Shown: positions 35,496 to 46,300 of the stretch, in pieces | Numbering within the stretch: position 1 is the first letter of the stretch | Layout of the letters: each line of letters opens with the position of its first letter | Assembly (NCBI RefSeq): GCF_001641335.1 | Contig: NZ_LVEM01000003.1 | Coordinates: forward strand, 1,160,043 to 1,224,042 | Origin: Bradyrhizobium stylosanthis | GTDB lineage: Bacteria; Pseudomonadota; Alphaproteobacteria; Rhizobiales; Xanthobacteraceae | Reading direction: 5' to 3' | DNA: 64,000 nucleotides | Notes under the pieces: generated by a model | The model's input: only the letters and a program-made list of their open reading frames with translations | Database searches by the model: none | What the model was told of the DNA's origin: nothing | Translations under genes and position numbers: made by a program

Positions 35496-36323
35496 CTAGA
35501 ATGCGCCACTATGGAGCTGGGCGGCAAAGGCCCTGAGCTCCTCCTCGGCGATCTCCCATCCTGATCCGGACAGGATCGCCGGGCCCGAGCAGGCCAAGGC
35601 GGCCGGACGAACTCCGAAGCAGCCGGCCGGAAGCGGAATCGCGATGCTGCGCAGGCCTTCGGCATATTCGGAGAGAGTGCCGACGAAGCGGCTCTCGCGG
35701 GCAGCCGCGATGTCGCGCATCAAGGACGACATCGTCGTGCGGGTGTTTGATGCCAGAGCGACCAGCTTGCCGCGGCACAGCTCCTCCACTTCGCCATCGT
35801 CAAGCTGCGACAGGATCGCCTTTCCGCCCGCGGTCGCGTGAAGCGGCACCTTCTCGCCCAGCATGCACCGCGAGGTCAGCGGCGTCGACCCTTGCCTGCT
35901 GGCAATGACGACCATCGCGCCGCATTGTAATGCAGCGATATCCGCAGTGAGGCACGTCGCAGCGCTGAGCTCTTCGATCTTCCGGATCACGACACCCCGA
36001 AGCCGGCTGCCCGCGACGTAGACCGACGCAAGCTGTACCGCGAGCACACCGATGCGGTAGCGATCATCGCTGGTCCGCTCGAGCATGCCGATTTCGGTCA
36101 GGGAGACCAGGAAGCGATGCGTCGTCCCGTCGTCCCAATCGAGATGGCGCGCGATATCCTGCAGCTTGCAGATGCTGCAAGCGCTTTCATCGACGGCGTC
36201 CGGAATGAAGAGCTGAAGCAGGCTGCCGAGCTTCTGTACGGTTGGAACACGAAATCCCCTGCCCTGCGCTCCTTTCCGATCGCGCTTTCCGCTTCCTTCC
36301 GCCGCCCCACCCACTTTCGTCAT
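35496..36323 (-). CDS. IclR-family transcriptional regulator
   Basis: 275 aa. A winged helix (about residues 28-90: VQKLGSLLQLFIPD, LQDIARHLDWDDGTTHRFLV) is followed by the IclR effector domain with HATAGGKAILSQLDDGEVEE and EYAEGLRSIAIPLP. It is divergent from the second large STAND regulator across a 231-base gap. Ligand unknown; IclR proteins usually sense small carboxylates. Confidence 0.92.
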   Translation of the reverse strand: MTKVGGAAEGSGKRDRKGAQGRGFRVPTVQKLGSLLQLFIPDAVDESACSICKLQDIARHLDWDDGTTHRFLVSLTEIGMLERTSDDRYRIGVLAVQLASVYVAGSRLRGVVIRKIEELSAATCLTADIAALQCGAMVVIASRQGSTPLTSRCMLGEKVPLHATAGGKAILSQLDDGEVEELCRGKLVALASNTRTTMSSLMRDIAAARESRFVGTLSEYAEGLRSIAIPLPAGCFGVRPAALACSGPAILSGSGWEIAEEELRAFAAQLHSGAF

Positions 36324-36554
36324 CTCCGCTCGCCGTCACGAATTCGTGTAGCAAACGATCAGTACGTCGATGCGTCCATCACGCAATGATGGTTCATCGG
36401 CTACTGAGAAGGTCTTCTTGACACGGCAACGAGCTTCCCTGTACGACACCCGAGCAAATTTGCGCTTTCAAATTCTTGCCAGGGTCGGTGATTTCCGGGT
36501 CGGTTCATTGCCTCTCCCCGGGTCACGGCAGTGAAGCTGATCCACGGACCCCCT

Positions 36555-39455
36555 ATGTCGCCTTTGCAGGCTGGTCGAACCTACTCTTTCAAAAACTGGC
36601 TCATCGATTGCCAGCGCAGGGAACTGAGGTACGACAGCGTCGCCGTACCGATCGGAAGCCGCGCGTTCGAGATCCTCGAGAGGTTGGCAAGTTCCGCCGG
36701 ACATCTGGTGACGAAGGATGATCTGATCGGATGCGTCTGGTCGGGCCTCTCCGTCGAAGAGAACACGCTGCAGGTTCACATTTCCGCAGTCCGCAAGGCG
36801 CTCGGCAAGGATCGCGATCTGCTCAAGACGGTCTCCGGCCGCGGTTACACGCTTGCAGGAGCCTGGCAAAGCGGGCAACCGGAGCGCTTCACGGCCGCGC
36901 CGGTGTCCGAGCCGACAGACTCCGCGTTCGCAACCAACCTGCCGAACACGCACGCGCCGCTCATCGGCCGCGAGGATAGTCTGAACGAGCTGGTCGACGT
37001 GCTGTCCGCATTCCGGGCAGTGACCCTGGTCGGCCCCGGCGGCATCGGCAAGACGAAGCTTGCTGTCGAACTCGCGCACCGTGTCGCGTCCTCGTTCGAC
37101 GAGTCCGTTGCGCTGGTCGAGTTCGCGACCTTGCAGGATCCGGCACTTGCAACATCGGCGACGGCCCGCGCCTTGAAGCTCGCCTTGAACGACAAGGAGG
37201 TCTCGGCTGCGGGTGTCGCTCAGGCCATCGGCTCGCGCCATCTGCTTCTCGTCCTCGACAATTGCGAACACGTCATCGACGTCGCCGCGCAGATCGCGAG
37301 CGCCGCACTTCGTTACTGTCCGAACGTCACCGTTCTCGCAACCAGCCGCGAGGCGCTCCGCATCGAGGGCGAATACGTCGCGGCGATCCCGCCATTGTCG
37401 GTCCCCCGTCCGGACGTGTGCGAGCCGGACTTGCTTCTGCAGGAAAGCGCCGTGCAACTGTTCGTCGCTCGCACGCGGGCGCTGCGCACGAGCTTCGCGC
37501 CTGACGCGGGGGACCTCGCCAAGATCGCCGCGATCTGCCGCCGGCTCGACGGAATTCCGCTCGCGCTTGAATTTGCGGCCGCCCGGGCCGCCAATCTCGG
37601 GGTGGATACCGTACTGCTTCGCCTCGACAAGCGCTTCGAGCTCCTGAGCGGCGGGCGCCGCGACCAGTTGCCACGGCACCAGACGCTGCGCGCGACGCTG
37701 GACTGGAGCTACGATCTGTTGCCGCCGGAAGAGCAGAGACTGCTTTGCCGGCTTGCGATGTTCCCCGCCGGCTTCACGCTCGATGCGGCCATCGCAATGA
37801 TGGATGACGACGCATCGCGGCCGGACGTCATCGAGACCCTGTCCAATCTGGTCGGCAAGTCCCTCGTCTCCCTGGACCTGTCCTTCGACGGGCGATGGCG
37901 CCTGCTGGAGAGCACCCGCGCCTACGCACTGGAGAAGCTGGCGGAGGCAGGGCTCGTCGAGCAGGCCGCCCGGCAGCAAGCGGACTTTCTCATACAGCTC
38001 ATCCAGCGGCCCGGCAGCAGCCCCACGACCTCCGACGATTTCTCCCGGCTCGCCCAGGAGATCGGAAACGTGCATGCGGCGCTGGATTGGGCGTTCTCGC
38101 CCAACGGAGATGCCGCGCTCGGGATCGCGTTGACCGCGGGATTCGTCCCGGTATGGATGCAGCTGCTGTCCTTCGCGGAATGCTCGACCCGGATCGAGCA
38201 CGCCCTTGCACATTTCAGCTCCGAACTGGAATGCGATCCCGGGCTCAAGGCGCAACTCTTCGTCGCCCTGGGCTTTGCGCTTCTCAACACGACGGGCTCG
38301 GCGGATCGCATGAAGGCGGCGCTGAGCATCGGGCTCGTGCTCGCCGAGGAACTGCGCGACCTCGAGCTTCAGCTCAAGGCCGTCTGGACGCTGTGGAGCT
38401 ACAACCTCAATTCCGGCCAGTACGGCACGGCCAAGGACGTCGGCGAGCGATACCTCGAGATCGCGCTGCGCACCGGGAATTCCGCCAGCGAGACCGTAGG
38501 CCGGCGCCTGATCGGCGCGGCGACGCACTTCTGCGGAGCGCAGGAGGATGCGCGACGTGAGCTGACCCTGTCTCTGGATCGCTCGGCGCATGGCTTGAAG
38601 GACGGCACCAACCAGATGTGGTTCCTGCTGAACCAGAGCGTTCTGGCCAAGGCCATGCTGGCGCGCGTCCTGCTGCTGCAGGGAAAGATCGCCCAGAGCA
38701 GATCCCTCGCCGCCGAATGCCTCCAGGAGGCGGAGAGCGAGAACGACAGGCTTGCGATGGCCTACGCCCTGCGCAACGCCGTCTGTCCGATCGCATTGAT
38801 GACGCACGATCTCGACGCTGCCGACCGCGCGATAGCGTCGCTCTCAAAGCTCGTCACGCGCGAGGGGATCGCATTCTGGGCGAGCTGGACATCGTGCCTG
38901 AAGGGGCAGTTGCTTGTCCTGCAGGGCGAGCATCGCGACGGGATCGCGCTGCTTCGCGATGGATTGAAGGCGCGCGCCGAGAACGGATGGCTGATGCGCA
39001 ATCCCGAGTTTCTCGGATCGCTGGCCGAGGGCCTGTTCGCGATCGGCGAGAACGCAGAGGCCTTGGCCGCCATCGAGGACGCGCTGAGCATGTCCCGGCA
39101 AGGCCGGCAGCTGTGGTGCGTGGCGGATCTGCTGAGGATCAAGGGCGAGCTTCTGCTGGCCGACGGCACATCCGACACCTCCCGCGCGGAACTGCTGTTC
39201 TCGGAAGGCCTATCCGTTGCCAGAGAGCAGCAATGCCGCTTCTACGAGCTGAAGGTTGCGGCCACCTGGGCAAGGATCATGGCGGGATCGAAGCGCCGCC
39301 AGGCCGCACTCGATCTCGTCGGTCCGCTCAGCGCGCTGTTCGATCCGGAAGTCGATCTTCCCGCCCTCGCCTTCGCGCGCGGCCTCGCCGCAAGACCGGG
39401 CATCCAGGCCTCGGCTTCGCCCGGCGAGCACCCCGGCTCTCCCACCTGCCACTAG
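36555..39455 (+). CDS. Winged-helix / STAND-ATPase / helical-repeat transcriptional regulator (copy 2)
   Basis: About 966 aa from ATG 36555; a GTG at 36531 in frame would add 8 residues, and neither has a strong ribosome site. It shares full architecture and wording with copy 1: winged helix (RRELRYDSVAVPIGSRAFEI, VHISAVRKALGKDRDLLK), P-loop LVGPGGIGKTKLA, LLLVLDNCEHVIDVAAQIA, ATSREALRIEGEYVAAIPP, then long helical repeats. Copies 1 and 2 point away from each other about 4 kb apart, with AraC and IclR genes between. It is upstream of an orphan binding protein. Confidence 0.9.
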   Translation: MSPLQAGRTYSFKNWLIDCQRRELRYDSVAVPIGSRAFEILERLASSAGHLVTKDDLIGCVWSGLSVEENTLQVHISAVRKALGKDRDLLKTVSGRGYTLAGAWQSGQPERFTAAPVSEPTDSAFATNLPNTHAPLIGREDSLNELVDVLSAFRAVTLVGPGGIGKTKLAVELAHRVASSFDESVALVEFATLQDPALATSATARALKLALNDKEVSAAGVAQAIGSRHLLLVLDNCEHVIDVAAQIASAALRYCPNVTVLATSREALRIEGEYVAAIPPLSVPRPDVCEPDLLLQESAVQLFVARTRALRTSFAPDAGDLAKIAAICRRLDGIPLALEFAAARAANLGVDTVLLRLDKRFELLSGGRRDQLPRHQTLRATLDWSYDLLPPEEQRLLCRLAMFPAGFTLDAAIAMMDDDASRPDVIETLSNLVGKSLVSLDLSFDGRWRLLESTRAYALEKLAEAGLVEQAARQQADFLIQLIQRPGSSPTTSDDFSRLAQEIGNVHAALDWAFSPNGDAALGIALTAGFVPVWMQLLSFAECSTRIEHALAHFSSELECDPGLKAQLFVALGFALLNTTGSADRMKAALSIGLVLAEELRDLELQLKAVWTLWSYNLNSGQYGTAKDVGERYLEIALRTGNSASETVGRRLIGAATHFCGAQEDARRELTLSLDRSAHGLKDGTNQMWFLLNQSVLAKAMLARVLLLQGKIAQSRSLAAECLQEAESENDRLAMAYALRNAVCPIALMTHDLDAADRAIASLSKLVTREGIAFWASWTSCLKGQLLVLQGEHRDGIALLRDGLKARAENGWLMRNPEFLGSLAEGLFAIGENAEALAAIEDALSMSRQGRQLWCVADLLRIKGELLLADGTSDTSRAELLFSEGLSVAREQQCRFYELKVAATWARIMAGSKRRQAALDLVGPLSALFDPEVDLPALAFARGLAARPGIQASASPGEHPGSPTCH

Positions 39456-39561
39456 ATCTTGCGGCGGCTCGGCCAAGGCGACGTGTCAAGGCGACGTGCC
39501 AAGGCAGCCTGCCCCGCAAAATCGGCAGCATCCCTTCGTTCAACTCTCCGGACCACACTTG

Positions 39562-40770
39562 ATGAGCATCTCCAGACGACAGGTTTTGGGCGCCGCCGGC
39601 GCGTCATTGTTTTCGCCGGCCATTGTCCGGGCACAGGGCACGCGACCGATCAGGATCGGCGAAATCAACTCCTACAGCAGCGCGCCTGCGTTCACGCTGC
39701 CTTACCGGCGCGGCTGGCAGCTGGCGGTCGAGCAGGTGAACGCCAGTGGAGGCCTTCTCGGCCGCGAGCTGCAGGTCATCAGCCGGGACGATGAAGGCAA
39801 GCCGAGCGTCGCCATTCGTGCCGCCGAGGAGCTCGTGCGGCGGAATGGCGTCGATCTCCTGGCGGGGACCTATCTGTCGAATGTCGGATTGGCGATCAGC
39901 GACTTCGCGCGGCAGAACCGGACCCTGTTCGTGGCGAGCGAGCCGCTCACGGACGCACTCGTATGGGATCGCGGACACCGATATTGTTACCGGCTGCGCC
40001 CCTCGACCTACATGCTGGCAGCCATGCTGGTGGAAGAGGCGGCGAAGCTGAAGGCGACACGATGGGTGACGATCGCGCCCAACTACGAGTATGGGCATTC
40101 GGCCGTCAAATGGTTCACCGAGCTTCTCAGCCGCCGGCGTCCCGACGTCCAGTTCATCGCCAACCAATGGCCGCCGCTTGGCGCGATCGATGCGGGGGCG
40201 GTCGTGAACGCGCTCGCCCAGCAGAACCCCGAGGCGATCCTCAACGCGACCTTCGGACCCGACCTCGCGAGATTCGTCCGTCAGGGCAATGATCGCGGCC
40301 TGTTCGAGGGGCGGGACGTGGTGTCCTTCACCACCGGCGAGCCCGAATATCTGCATCCGCTCGGAGCGGACGCGCCGAAGGGATGGATCGTCACCGGCTA
40401 TCCCGTGACCGAGTCTCTCGGCGAGACCAACAATGACTTCGTTGCAGCCTATTCGACGCGGTATGGCGAGGCTCCGACGATGGGCTCCGTGGTGGGCCAC
40501 GCCATGATCAGCTCGATGAAGGCGCCGATCGAGAAGCTCGGAAGCGTCGACACCGAAACGATGGCCGACGGCTTTGGCAATGTCGGCTTCGCGACGCCGT
40601 TCGGACCCGCAAGCTGGCGTTCCATCGATCACCAGAGCACGATGGGCACGTTCGTTGGCCGCACCGCCGTCAGGGGTGACAAGGGTGTCATGGTCGACTG
40701 GACGTACCGGGACGGCGGAACCATGCTCCCATCGGACGCCGAGGTTCGCAAATTGCGTCCGTCGACCTGA
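39562..40770 (+). CDS. Branched-chain amino-acid-type ABC substrate-binding protein (orphan)
   Basis: 402 aa. The leader SISRRQVLGAAGASLFSPAI looks like a twin-arginine signal with ALA-type cleavage (IVRAQ). A LivK/Peripla_BP_6 fold follows: RIGEINSYSSAPAFTLPYRR, GGLLGRELQVISRDDEGKPS, DLLAGTYLSNVGLAISDFA. No permease or ATPase genes follow, so it may supply a distant transporter or act as a sensor. It starts 106 bases after the STAND regulator on the same strand. Confidence 0.9.
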   Translation: MSISRRQVLGAAGASLFSPAIVRAQGTRPIRIGEINSYSSAPAFTLPYRRGWQLAVEQVNASGGLLGRELQVISRDDEGKPSVAIRAAEELVRRNGVDLLAGTYLSNVGLAISDFARQNRTLFVASEPLTDALVWDRGHRYCYRLRPSTYMLAAMLVEEAAKLKATRWVTIAPNYEYGHSAVKWFTELLSRRRPDVQFIANQWPPLGAIDAGAVVNALAQQNPEAILNATFGPDLARFVRQGNDRGLFEGRDVVSFTTGEPEYLHPLGADAPKGWIVTGYPVTESLGETNNDFVAAYSTRYGEAPTMGSVVGHAMISSMKAPIEKLGSVDTETMADGFGNVGFATPFGPASWRSIDHQSTMGTFVGRTAVRGDKGVMVDWTYRDGGTMLPSDAEVRKLRPST

Positions 40771-40888
40771 AGGAATTGGCGGTCCCCGCACCTTTCGCGC
40801 CGCTTCAGGAATCTTCACGACGACGCCAAGGAAATGCGCAGCCGTTTGGATCATAGTGCCGCCCTGACCATGATGGTGGGCAACGCAG

Positions 40889-41359
40889 ATGATTCCCGAG
40901 CCGGATTCACATGATCAAGCGCCTGACAAGGCGCGCCACGAGCCAGGCGTGCGCGCCCTGATCCGGCCGGGTCTTGAAGAGTGGCAGATGCGGCGCATCC
41001 GGGCGGCGATCGAATCCACCGAGACGTCATGGACGCTGGACGCCCTGGCGGCGCTGGTCGGCATGAGCCCGGATCGCTTCTGCAAGCGCTTTCGCGCCGC
41101 AACCGGATGTCCGCCGCACCGCTGGCAGATGCTGCAGCGGATCGAACGGGCCAAGCAGCTATTGGGCGATCGGACTCTCACATTGACCGACATCGCCTAT
41201 GCCTGCGGCTATGCAAGTTCCGCGCACTTCTCGACCAGCTTCGGACGCGCGACCGGCTCGACCCCGAGCGAATATCGGCGGCTGCACGTATCGTCCCTGC
41301 GGAACTCTGGAGCGGCACAGGCCGAAGCGCCGTCTGCGGATATGCCCGCGGCCCGATGA
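40889..41359 (+). CDS. Short AraC-type DNA-binding protein
   Basis: 156 aa consisting essentially of the AraC double HTH (about residues 33-135): LDALAALVGMSPDRFCKRFR, then LTDIAYACGYASSAHFSTSF, GSTPSEYRRLH. There is no recognisable effector domain. It is convergent with the second RND operon, the stops being only 26 bases apart. It could be a stand-alone SoxS/MarA-like activator; efflux as target is inference. Confidence 0.82.
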   Translation: MIPEPDSHDQAPDKARHEPGVRALIRPGLEEWQMRRIRAAIESTETSWTLDALAALVGMSPDRFCKRFRAATGCPPHRWQMLQRIERAKQLLGDRTLTLTDIAYACGYASSAHFSTSFGRATGSTPSEYRRLHVSSLRNSGAAQAEAPSADMPAAR

Positions 41360-41385
41360 GGCCATTGCGCCGCACGGCTTGCTCC

Positions 41386-42087
41386 TCAGCAGCCCGGCGG
41401 CAAGACCGGCGAGACGCCGGGTGTTGACGCCGCGCCTGTTGCGTTGGCCGGCATCACTGTCGCAGGCGACGCCAGGTTCATCGTCACGCTTTCCGCGCAG
41501 GCCGACGTGTTGGGGGTCGGCGCGACCGCGGCGTTCGGATCGATGCCGGTGCCCCCGCCATCGGTGATGACCTGCGGAATCGTACCGAGCGAGGACGCGG
41601 CCGGCACGTCCCCGATCGAGAGCGGCAAGGTTGCAGCGCTCGGCGCCAAGCCGCCCGGCGTTGAACTGCACGCCGTGGTCGCCGCCGTTCCGGCCGGCGC
41701 AGCTGCGGGAACGGTCCCGATCGAGCTGGTGTTCTGCCCGATCGGCGGCGTGATCGCGGACACACTTCCTGAAGCTGTCGAACCCATGCTCGATACGATC
41801 GGGGTCGCCGGCATCGGCGTCGGAGACGTCAATGGCGGCGCGCAGACGACGACCGTACCCGGCGTCGTCGGATTGAGGGCGAGTGGAACAGGCGCCAGTG
41901 TGGTATCGGGCGCCCCCGGCACAGTCGTTGCGGAAAACGGTCCCGGGCTGTTGAGCGGTGACGTGACGATCGCGCCCGGCACGGTCGGAAGATCCATCGC
42001 TGTGCTGCCCATCGTCGCCACCTGGGCATTGCTCGCAGAGCAGCCGAGCAATAGGGCAGCGAACGCCGCACACGCGATCCGGATCAT
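41386..42087 (-). CDS. Secreted Pro/Thr/Ser/Ala-rich low-complexity protein of the second RND operon
   Basis: 233 aa with a signal peptide (IRIACAAFAALLLGCSASNAQ). The mature chain is almost entirely low complexity (TVPGAPDTTLAPVPLALNPT, SSMGSTASGSVSAITPP) with five scattered cysteines, ending SPVLPPGC. It overlaps the adaptor stop by 4 bases, so it is translationally coupled to the efflux genes. Phrases such as TSPLN, GVSP and MGSTAMDLP echo TSPLN, GVSP and LGSTEI in the secreted protein of RND operon 1. Homology is not proven. Confidence 0.75.
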   Translation of the reverse strand: MIRIACAAFAALLLGCSASNAQVATMGSTAMDLPTVPGAIVTSPLNSPGPFSATTVPGAPDTTLAPVPLALNPTTPGTVVVCAPPLTSPTPMPATPIVSSMGSTASGSVSAITPPIGQNTSSIGTVPAAAPAGTAATTACSSTPGGLAPSAATLPLSIGDVPAASSLGTIPQVITDGGGTGIDPNAAVAPTPNTSACAESVTMNLASPATVMPANATGAASTPGVSPVLPPGC

Positions 42088-43370
42088 GTCTGGCTCCCCG
42101 GCCCCGCATCCTGCTTGCGGATGGTGACCTTGCTCCCCTCGACCAGATTGACCGGCGGATTGAGCACGACCTGGTCACCGGGCTGCACACCTTCGCGAAC
42201 CTCGATCGACGTGCCGAAATCCCGCGCGATCGAGACTTGCTGCAAATGAACGACGCCGTTGCGCACGACGTCGACATGAAGGCCATGCTGGTTGAAGACC
42301 AGCGCATCCGCCGGAACCGAAACCGACGGCGTCTTGCGCGGGATCGACAGCTCGACCGTGCAGTAGATGCCGGGATTCAGGAGGCCGTCAGGATTGGGGA
42401 CGTCGATCTCGGTCAGCAGCGTCCGGCTTCCCGGCTGCAGCGCGGTGGCGATGCGCGTGACCTTCCCTGGAAAGGTCCGGCCCGGGATCTCGGGAACGCG
42501 GATATCGGCATCCACGCCCGGCGCAACGCCGAAGGCCTCGTCCTGCGGCACGAAGACCTGCGTTCGGATCACGTTCGAATGCATCAGCGTGAACATGAAG
42601 GTCGATCCGGCCGAGACCAGGCTGCCATTATCCACGTTTCGTTGCGTGATCACGCCGTCGAACGGCGCCACCACGCGCTGATAGGCCTTCTCCTGCTGCA
42701 GCACGCGGATCTGAGCTTCCTGCGCCGTGATGTTCGACTGCGCCACGTTCACGGCCGCCTGCTGGGCACGCAGGGTGAGGCGATCGTTGTCGCCCTGCTG
42801 GGCCGTCAACCAGCCCTGCTTGACCAGGTTGCTGTCCCGCGAATTGGTGACGTCGGCAAGCTCCTTGCTCGCCTGTGCCTGCTGCAACGCGGCCTGGTTC
42901 TGCGCCAGCGTCGCCTGCGCCTGCGCGATCTGCTGGTCGAGCTCGGGCGCGGTGATGTCCGCAAGCAGATCGCCTTTCTTCACGCGATCGCCGATGTCGA
43001 CATAACGCTTCTCGATGTAGCCGCTGGCCCGCGCGAAGATGTTCGCCGCTTCGAATGCCGTCGTGGTCGCCGGCAGGGTGACCTTGATGATGTCGCTGCT
43101 GGGATGGACCGTCGCCACCCGGACCTCCGGAATGGCGGTCCTGATCTCTTCCGCCGTTGCGGCCAGGTCGCGGGCGGCCTGATAGTGCCGCCAGACGCCG
43201 ATGCCGAGCCCGCCGGCCAGGATCAGGAGCACAGCGCCGCCGAGCCAGGCGCCGCCATGCCGGCGCCGCGGCCGCGCGTCCTTGCCGGGCAGCTCGACGA
43301 TGCGGCAGCTTTCCGCATCGGGCGGATCGCTGACGCCGTCGCTGTTGGTCCGCACGCGAACATCGCTCAT
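42084..43370 (-). CDS. RND efflux periplasmic adaptor, second system
   Basis: 428 aa. An N-terminal membrane anchor (WLGGAVLLILAGGLGIGVW) is followed by a lipoyl half with FARASGYIEKRYVDIGDRVK, a long coiled hairpin (ELDQQIAQAQATLAQNQAAL), the second half RVVAPFDGVITQRNVDNGSL and beta-barrel segments. An adaptor of the MFP family. It overlaps both the permease (upstream) and the secreted protein (downstream) by 4 bases, so all three are coupled. Confidence 0.93.
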   Translation of the reverse strand: MSDVRVRTNSDGVSDPPDAESCRIVELPGKDARPRRRHGGAWLGGAVLLILAGGLGIGVWRHYQAARDLAATAEEIRTAIPEVRVATVHPSSDIIKVTLPATTTAFEAANIFARASGYIEKRYVDIGDRVKKGDLLADITAPELDQQIAQAQATLAQNQAALQQAQASKELADVTNSRDSNLVKQGWLTAQQGDNDRLTLRAQQAAVNVAQSNITAQEAQIRVLQQEKAYQRVVAPFDGVITQRNVDNGSLVSAGSTFMFTLMHSNVIRTQVFVPQDEAFGVAPGVDADIRVPEIPGRTFPGKVTRIATALQPGSRTLLTEIDVPNPDGLLNPGIYCTVELSIPRKTPSVSVPADALVFNQHGLHVDVVRNGVVHLQQVSIARDFGTSIEVREGVQPGDQVVLNPPVNLVEGSKVTIRKQDAGPGSQT

Positions 43371-46300
43371 TCCGGTTGCTCCTCGAATACGCCGTGGTGA
43401 GCCTTGCCGTCATTGCCCTTGCGCAGCCAGGCGAACAGATAAGGCACGATCAGCAATGTCGTCGGCGTCGCGAACAGCAGCCCGCCGATGACGGCGCGGG
43501 CGAGCGCCGCGTTCTGCTCCTCGCCCGGGCCTCCGATCGCCATCGGGATCATGCCGACGATCATCGCTGCAGCCGTCATCAGCACGGGACGGATGCGCGT
43601 GCGGCCTGCGTTCAGCGCAGCCTCGAAGGCGGACTGTCCCTTCAGTTGCGCCTCGCGTGCGAAGGTCACAAGCAGGATGGAATTGGCCGACGCAACGCCC
43701 ACCGCCATGATCGCGCCCATCAGTGAAGGCACGTTCAGCGTCGTCCCGGTGATGAACAGCATCGTCACGATGCCGCAGAAGGTCGCCGGCAGCGCCATGA
43801 TGACGACGAAGGGGTCGCCGAAGTTCTGGTAGTTCACGACCATCAGCATGTAGACCAGGATGGCGGCAAACAGCAGCCCGATCCCGAGGTCGCGGAACGA
43901 TTGATGCATGCTCTGGATCTGTCCCAGGACCTGAATCGAATTACCCGGCTGCAGTTGCTTCTGAAGCGTCGAGGTCACCTTCTCGATATCGGCCGCGACG
44001 CTGCCGAGATCGCGCCCCTGAACGCTCGCATAGACGTCATATACCGGCTGGACATTGGCCTGGTTCAGATTGGTCGGCACGGTCCCGCGCTTGAAGGTCG
44101 CGACATTGCTGAGCAGGCCGGGCACCGTCTGTCCGCTTGCGGCCAACGAAGCCGACACCGGCGTGTTCCCCAGCGCGTTGAGCGAATTGGCGCGGTACTC
44201 CGGCGTCTGCACGGCGAGGTAATAGGGAATGCCCGACGTCGGATCGGTCCAGAAGTTCGGCGAGACCTGGGCGGACGAGCTGAGGCTGACATTGATGTTG
44301 GTCGCGACCGTGCTGGCATTGAGTCCGAGTTGCGCGGCCCGGGTCCGGTCGATGTCGGCATAGAAGGCCGGCGCGTCGACCTCCTGCTGGAGATGCGCAT
44401 CGACCACCCCGGGAATGGCCGCCAGTTTCGTCTGCAGCTCCTTCGCCACCGACAGATTGTTGGTGCCGTAGCCGACGGTCCGGACGTCGATCTGCGCCGG
44501 CAGGCCGAAATTCAGGATCTGGGTGACGATATCGGCCGCCTGGAAGTAGAAGGTATCCTCGGGGAATGCCTTCGGCAGGACCTCGCGCAGCTTCTTGACG
44601 TAGTCCGCGGTCGGCTTGTGGCCGTCCTTGAGCGAGACGAGGATCGTGCCGTCGTTCACGCCGATCGTCGAACCGTCGGTGAACGCCAGATTGTAGGGGC
44701 GCGCGGGCAATCCAATATTGTCGACGATCAGCCCGCGATCGCGGTCCGGAATGACCTCGCGGATCTTGTCCTCGACCGCCTGGAAGATCGCCTCGGTGCG
44801 CTCGATGCGGGTGCCGGCGGGCGCGCGGACATGAAGCTGGATCTCACCGCCGTCGATCAGGGGATAGAAGTCCCGGCCCACATAGTGGAACATGACGCCG
44901 CCGAGAGCCAGCACCAGCACGGCCACGACCGGCACGATGCTGCGCCGCCGGAGCAGAAGCACCAGGAGCCCGGAATAGCCGTTGCGCAGCCGCTCGAAGG
45001 CGCGCTCGAACGCGGCGGAGGCACGCGAAAACACGCCGGTCGGGGCCCCGCCCTCGCCATGGCGCCGCTCGCTCTTCAGCAACAGGCCGATCGTGATCGG
45101 CGTAAGGGTTCGCGACAGCACGTAAGAGGCCAGCATCGCGAACACCACGGCGAGGCCAAGCGGCGTGAACAGGTATTTGGCCGGACCTTGCAGGAATACG
45201 ACGGAAGTGAAGACGCAGCTGATTGCGAGCGTGGAGACCAGCGTCGGCACCGCGATCTCGGCCGCGCCGTGCAGCGTCGCCTCCGACAGCGGCATCCCCT
45301 CCTCGGTCCATAGCCGATGCGTGTTCTCGATCGTCACCGTGGAATCGTCGACCAGGATGCCGACCGCGAGCGCGAGCCCGCCCAGCGTCATGGTGTTGAG
45401 GGTCTCGCCGAGGAAATGCAGGACGATGAGCGAAGACAGCATCGCGAGCGGGATGGAGATCAGGACCACGAGCGTCGAGCGCCACGATCCCAGGAAGACC
45501 AGGATCATCAGCGCCGTGAGGCCCGCCGCGATCGCGCCCTCGCGCAGCACGCCGTCGACCGAATGGGTGACGAAGACCGACTGGTCGAACAGCTCGCTGA
45601 TCTTCAAGCCCGCCGGGGCCGACGCCCGGATCGACGCCAGGGCATGCTTGACGCCGTTGACGACGGCGAGCGTCGAGGCGTTGCCGTTCTTGATCACGCT
45701 GAGCAGGACCGCGCGGTGGCCGTCCTCGCGCACGATGTTCTGCTGGACCTGCGATCCGTCGCGCACCTGGGCGACATCCTTCAGCTGGATGGTCGCGCCG
45801 TTGGCGAACTTGACCGGGATATCGTTGAGATCCTTGATCGTGGCCGGCGTCGCGTTGGTCCGGATGGTGTACTGGGTGTCGCCGATTTTCGCCGTGCCGG
45901 TCGGCAGCGTCAGGTTCTGGGTGTTCACGGCATTGACGATGTCGAGCGGCGTCAATCCGCGCGACAGCAGCTTGTTGGGATCGATGTCCACCATGATCTG
46001 CCGGTACTTGCCGCCCGCGGGCGTCGGCAACGTCACGCCCGGAACGGGGGCCAGCTGCTGCCGGATCCGGTAGATGCCGAAATCGTACAATTGCTGCTCG
46101 TTCAGCTTGTTGGACTCGAGGCTGAGCTGCAGCACCGGCACGCTCGAGGCATTGAACTGCACGATGACGGGCGGCTGGATGCCCGGCGGCATCAGTGCGC
46201 GGATGGCATTCGTTGCCGAGACGATCTGCGAGATCGCGAGATCGAGATTGACGTCCGGCTGGAAGTAGATCTTCTGCACCGACAGGCCGTTGAGCGTCTG

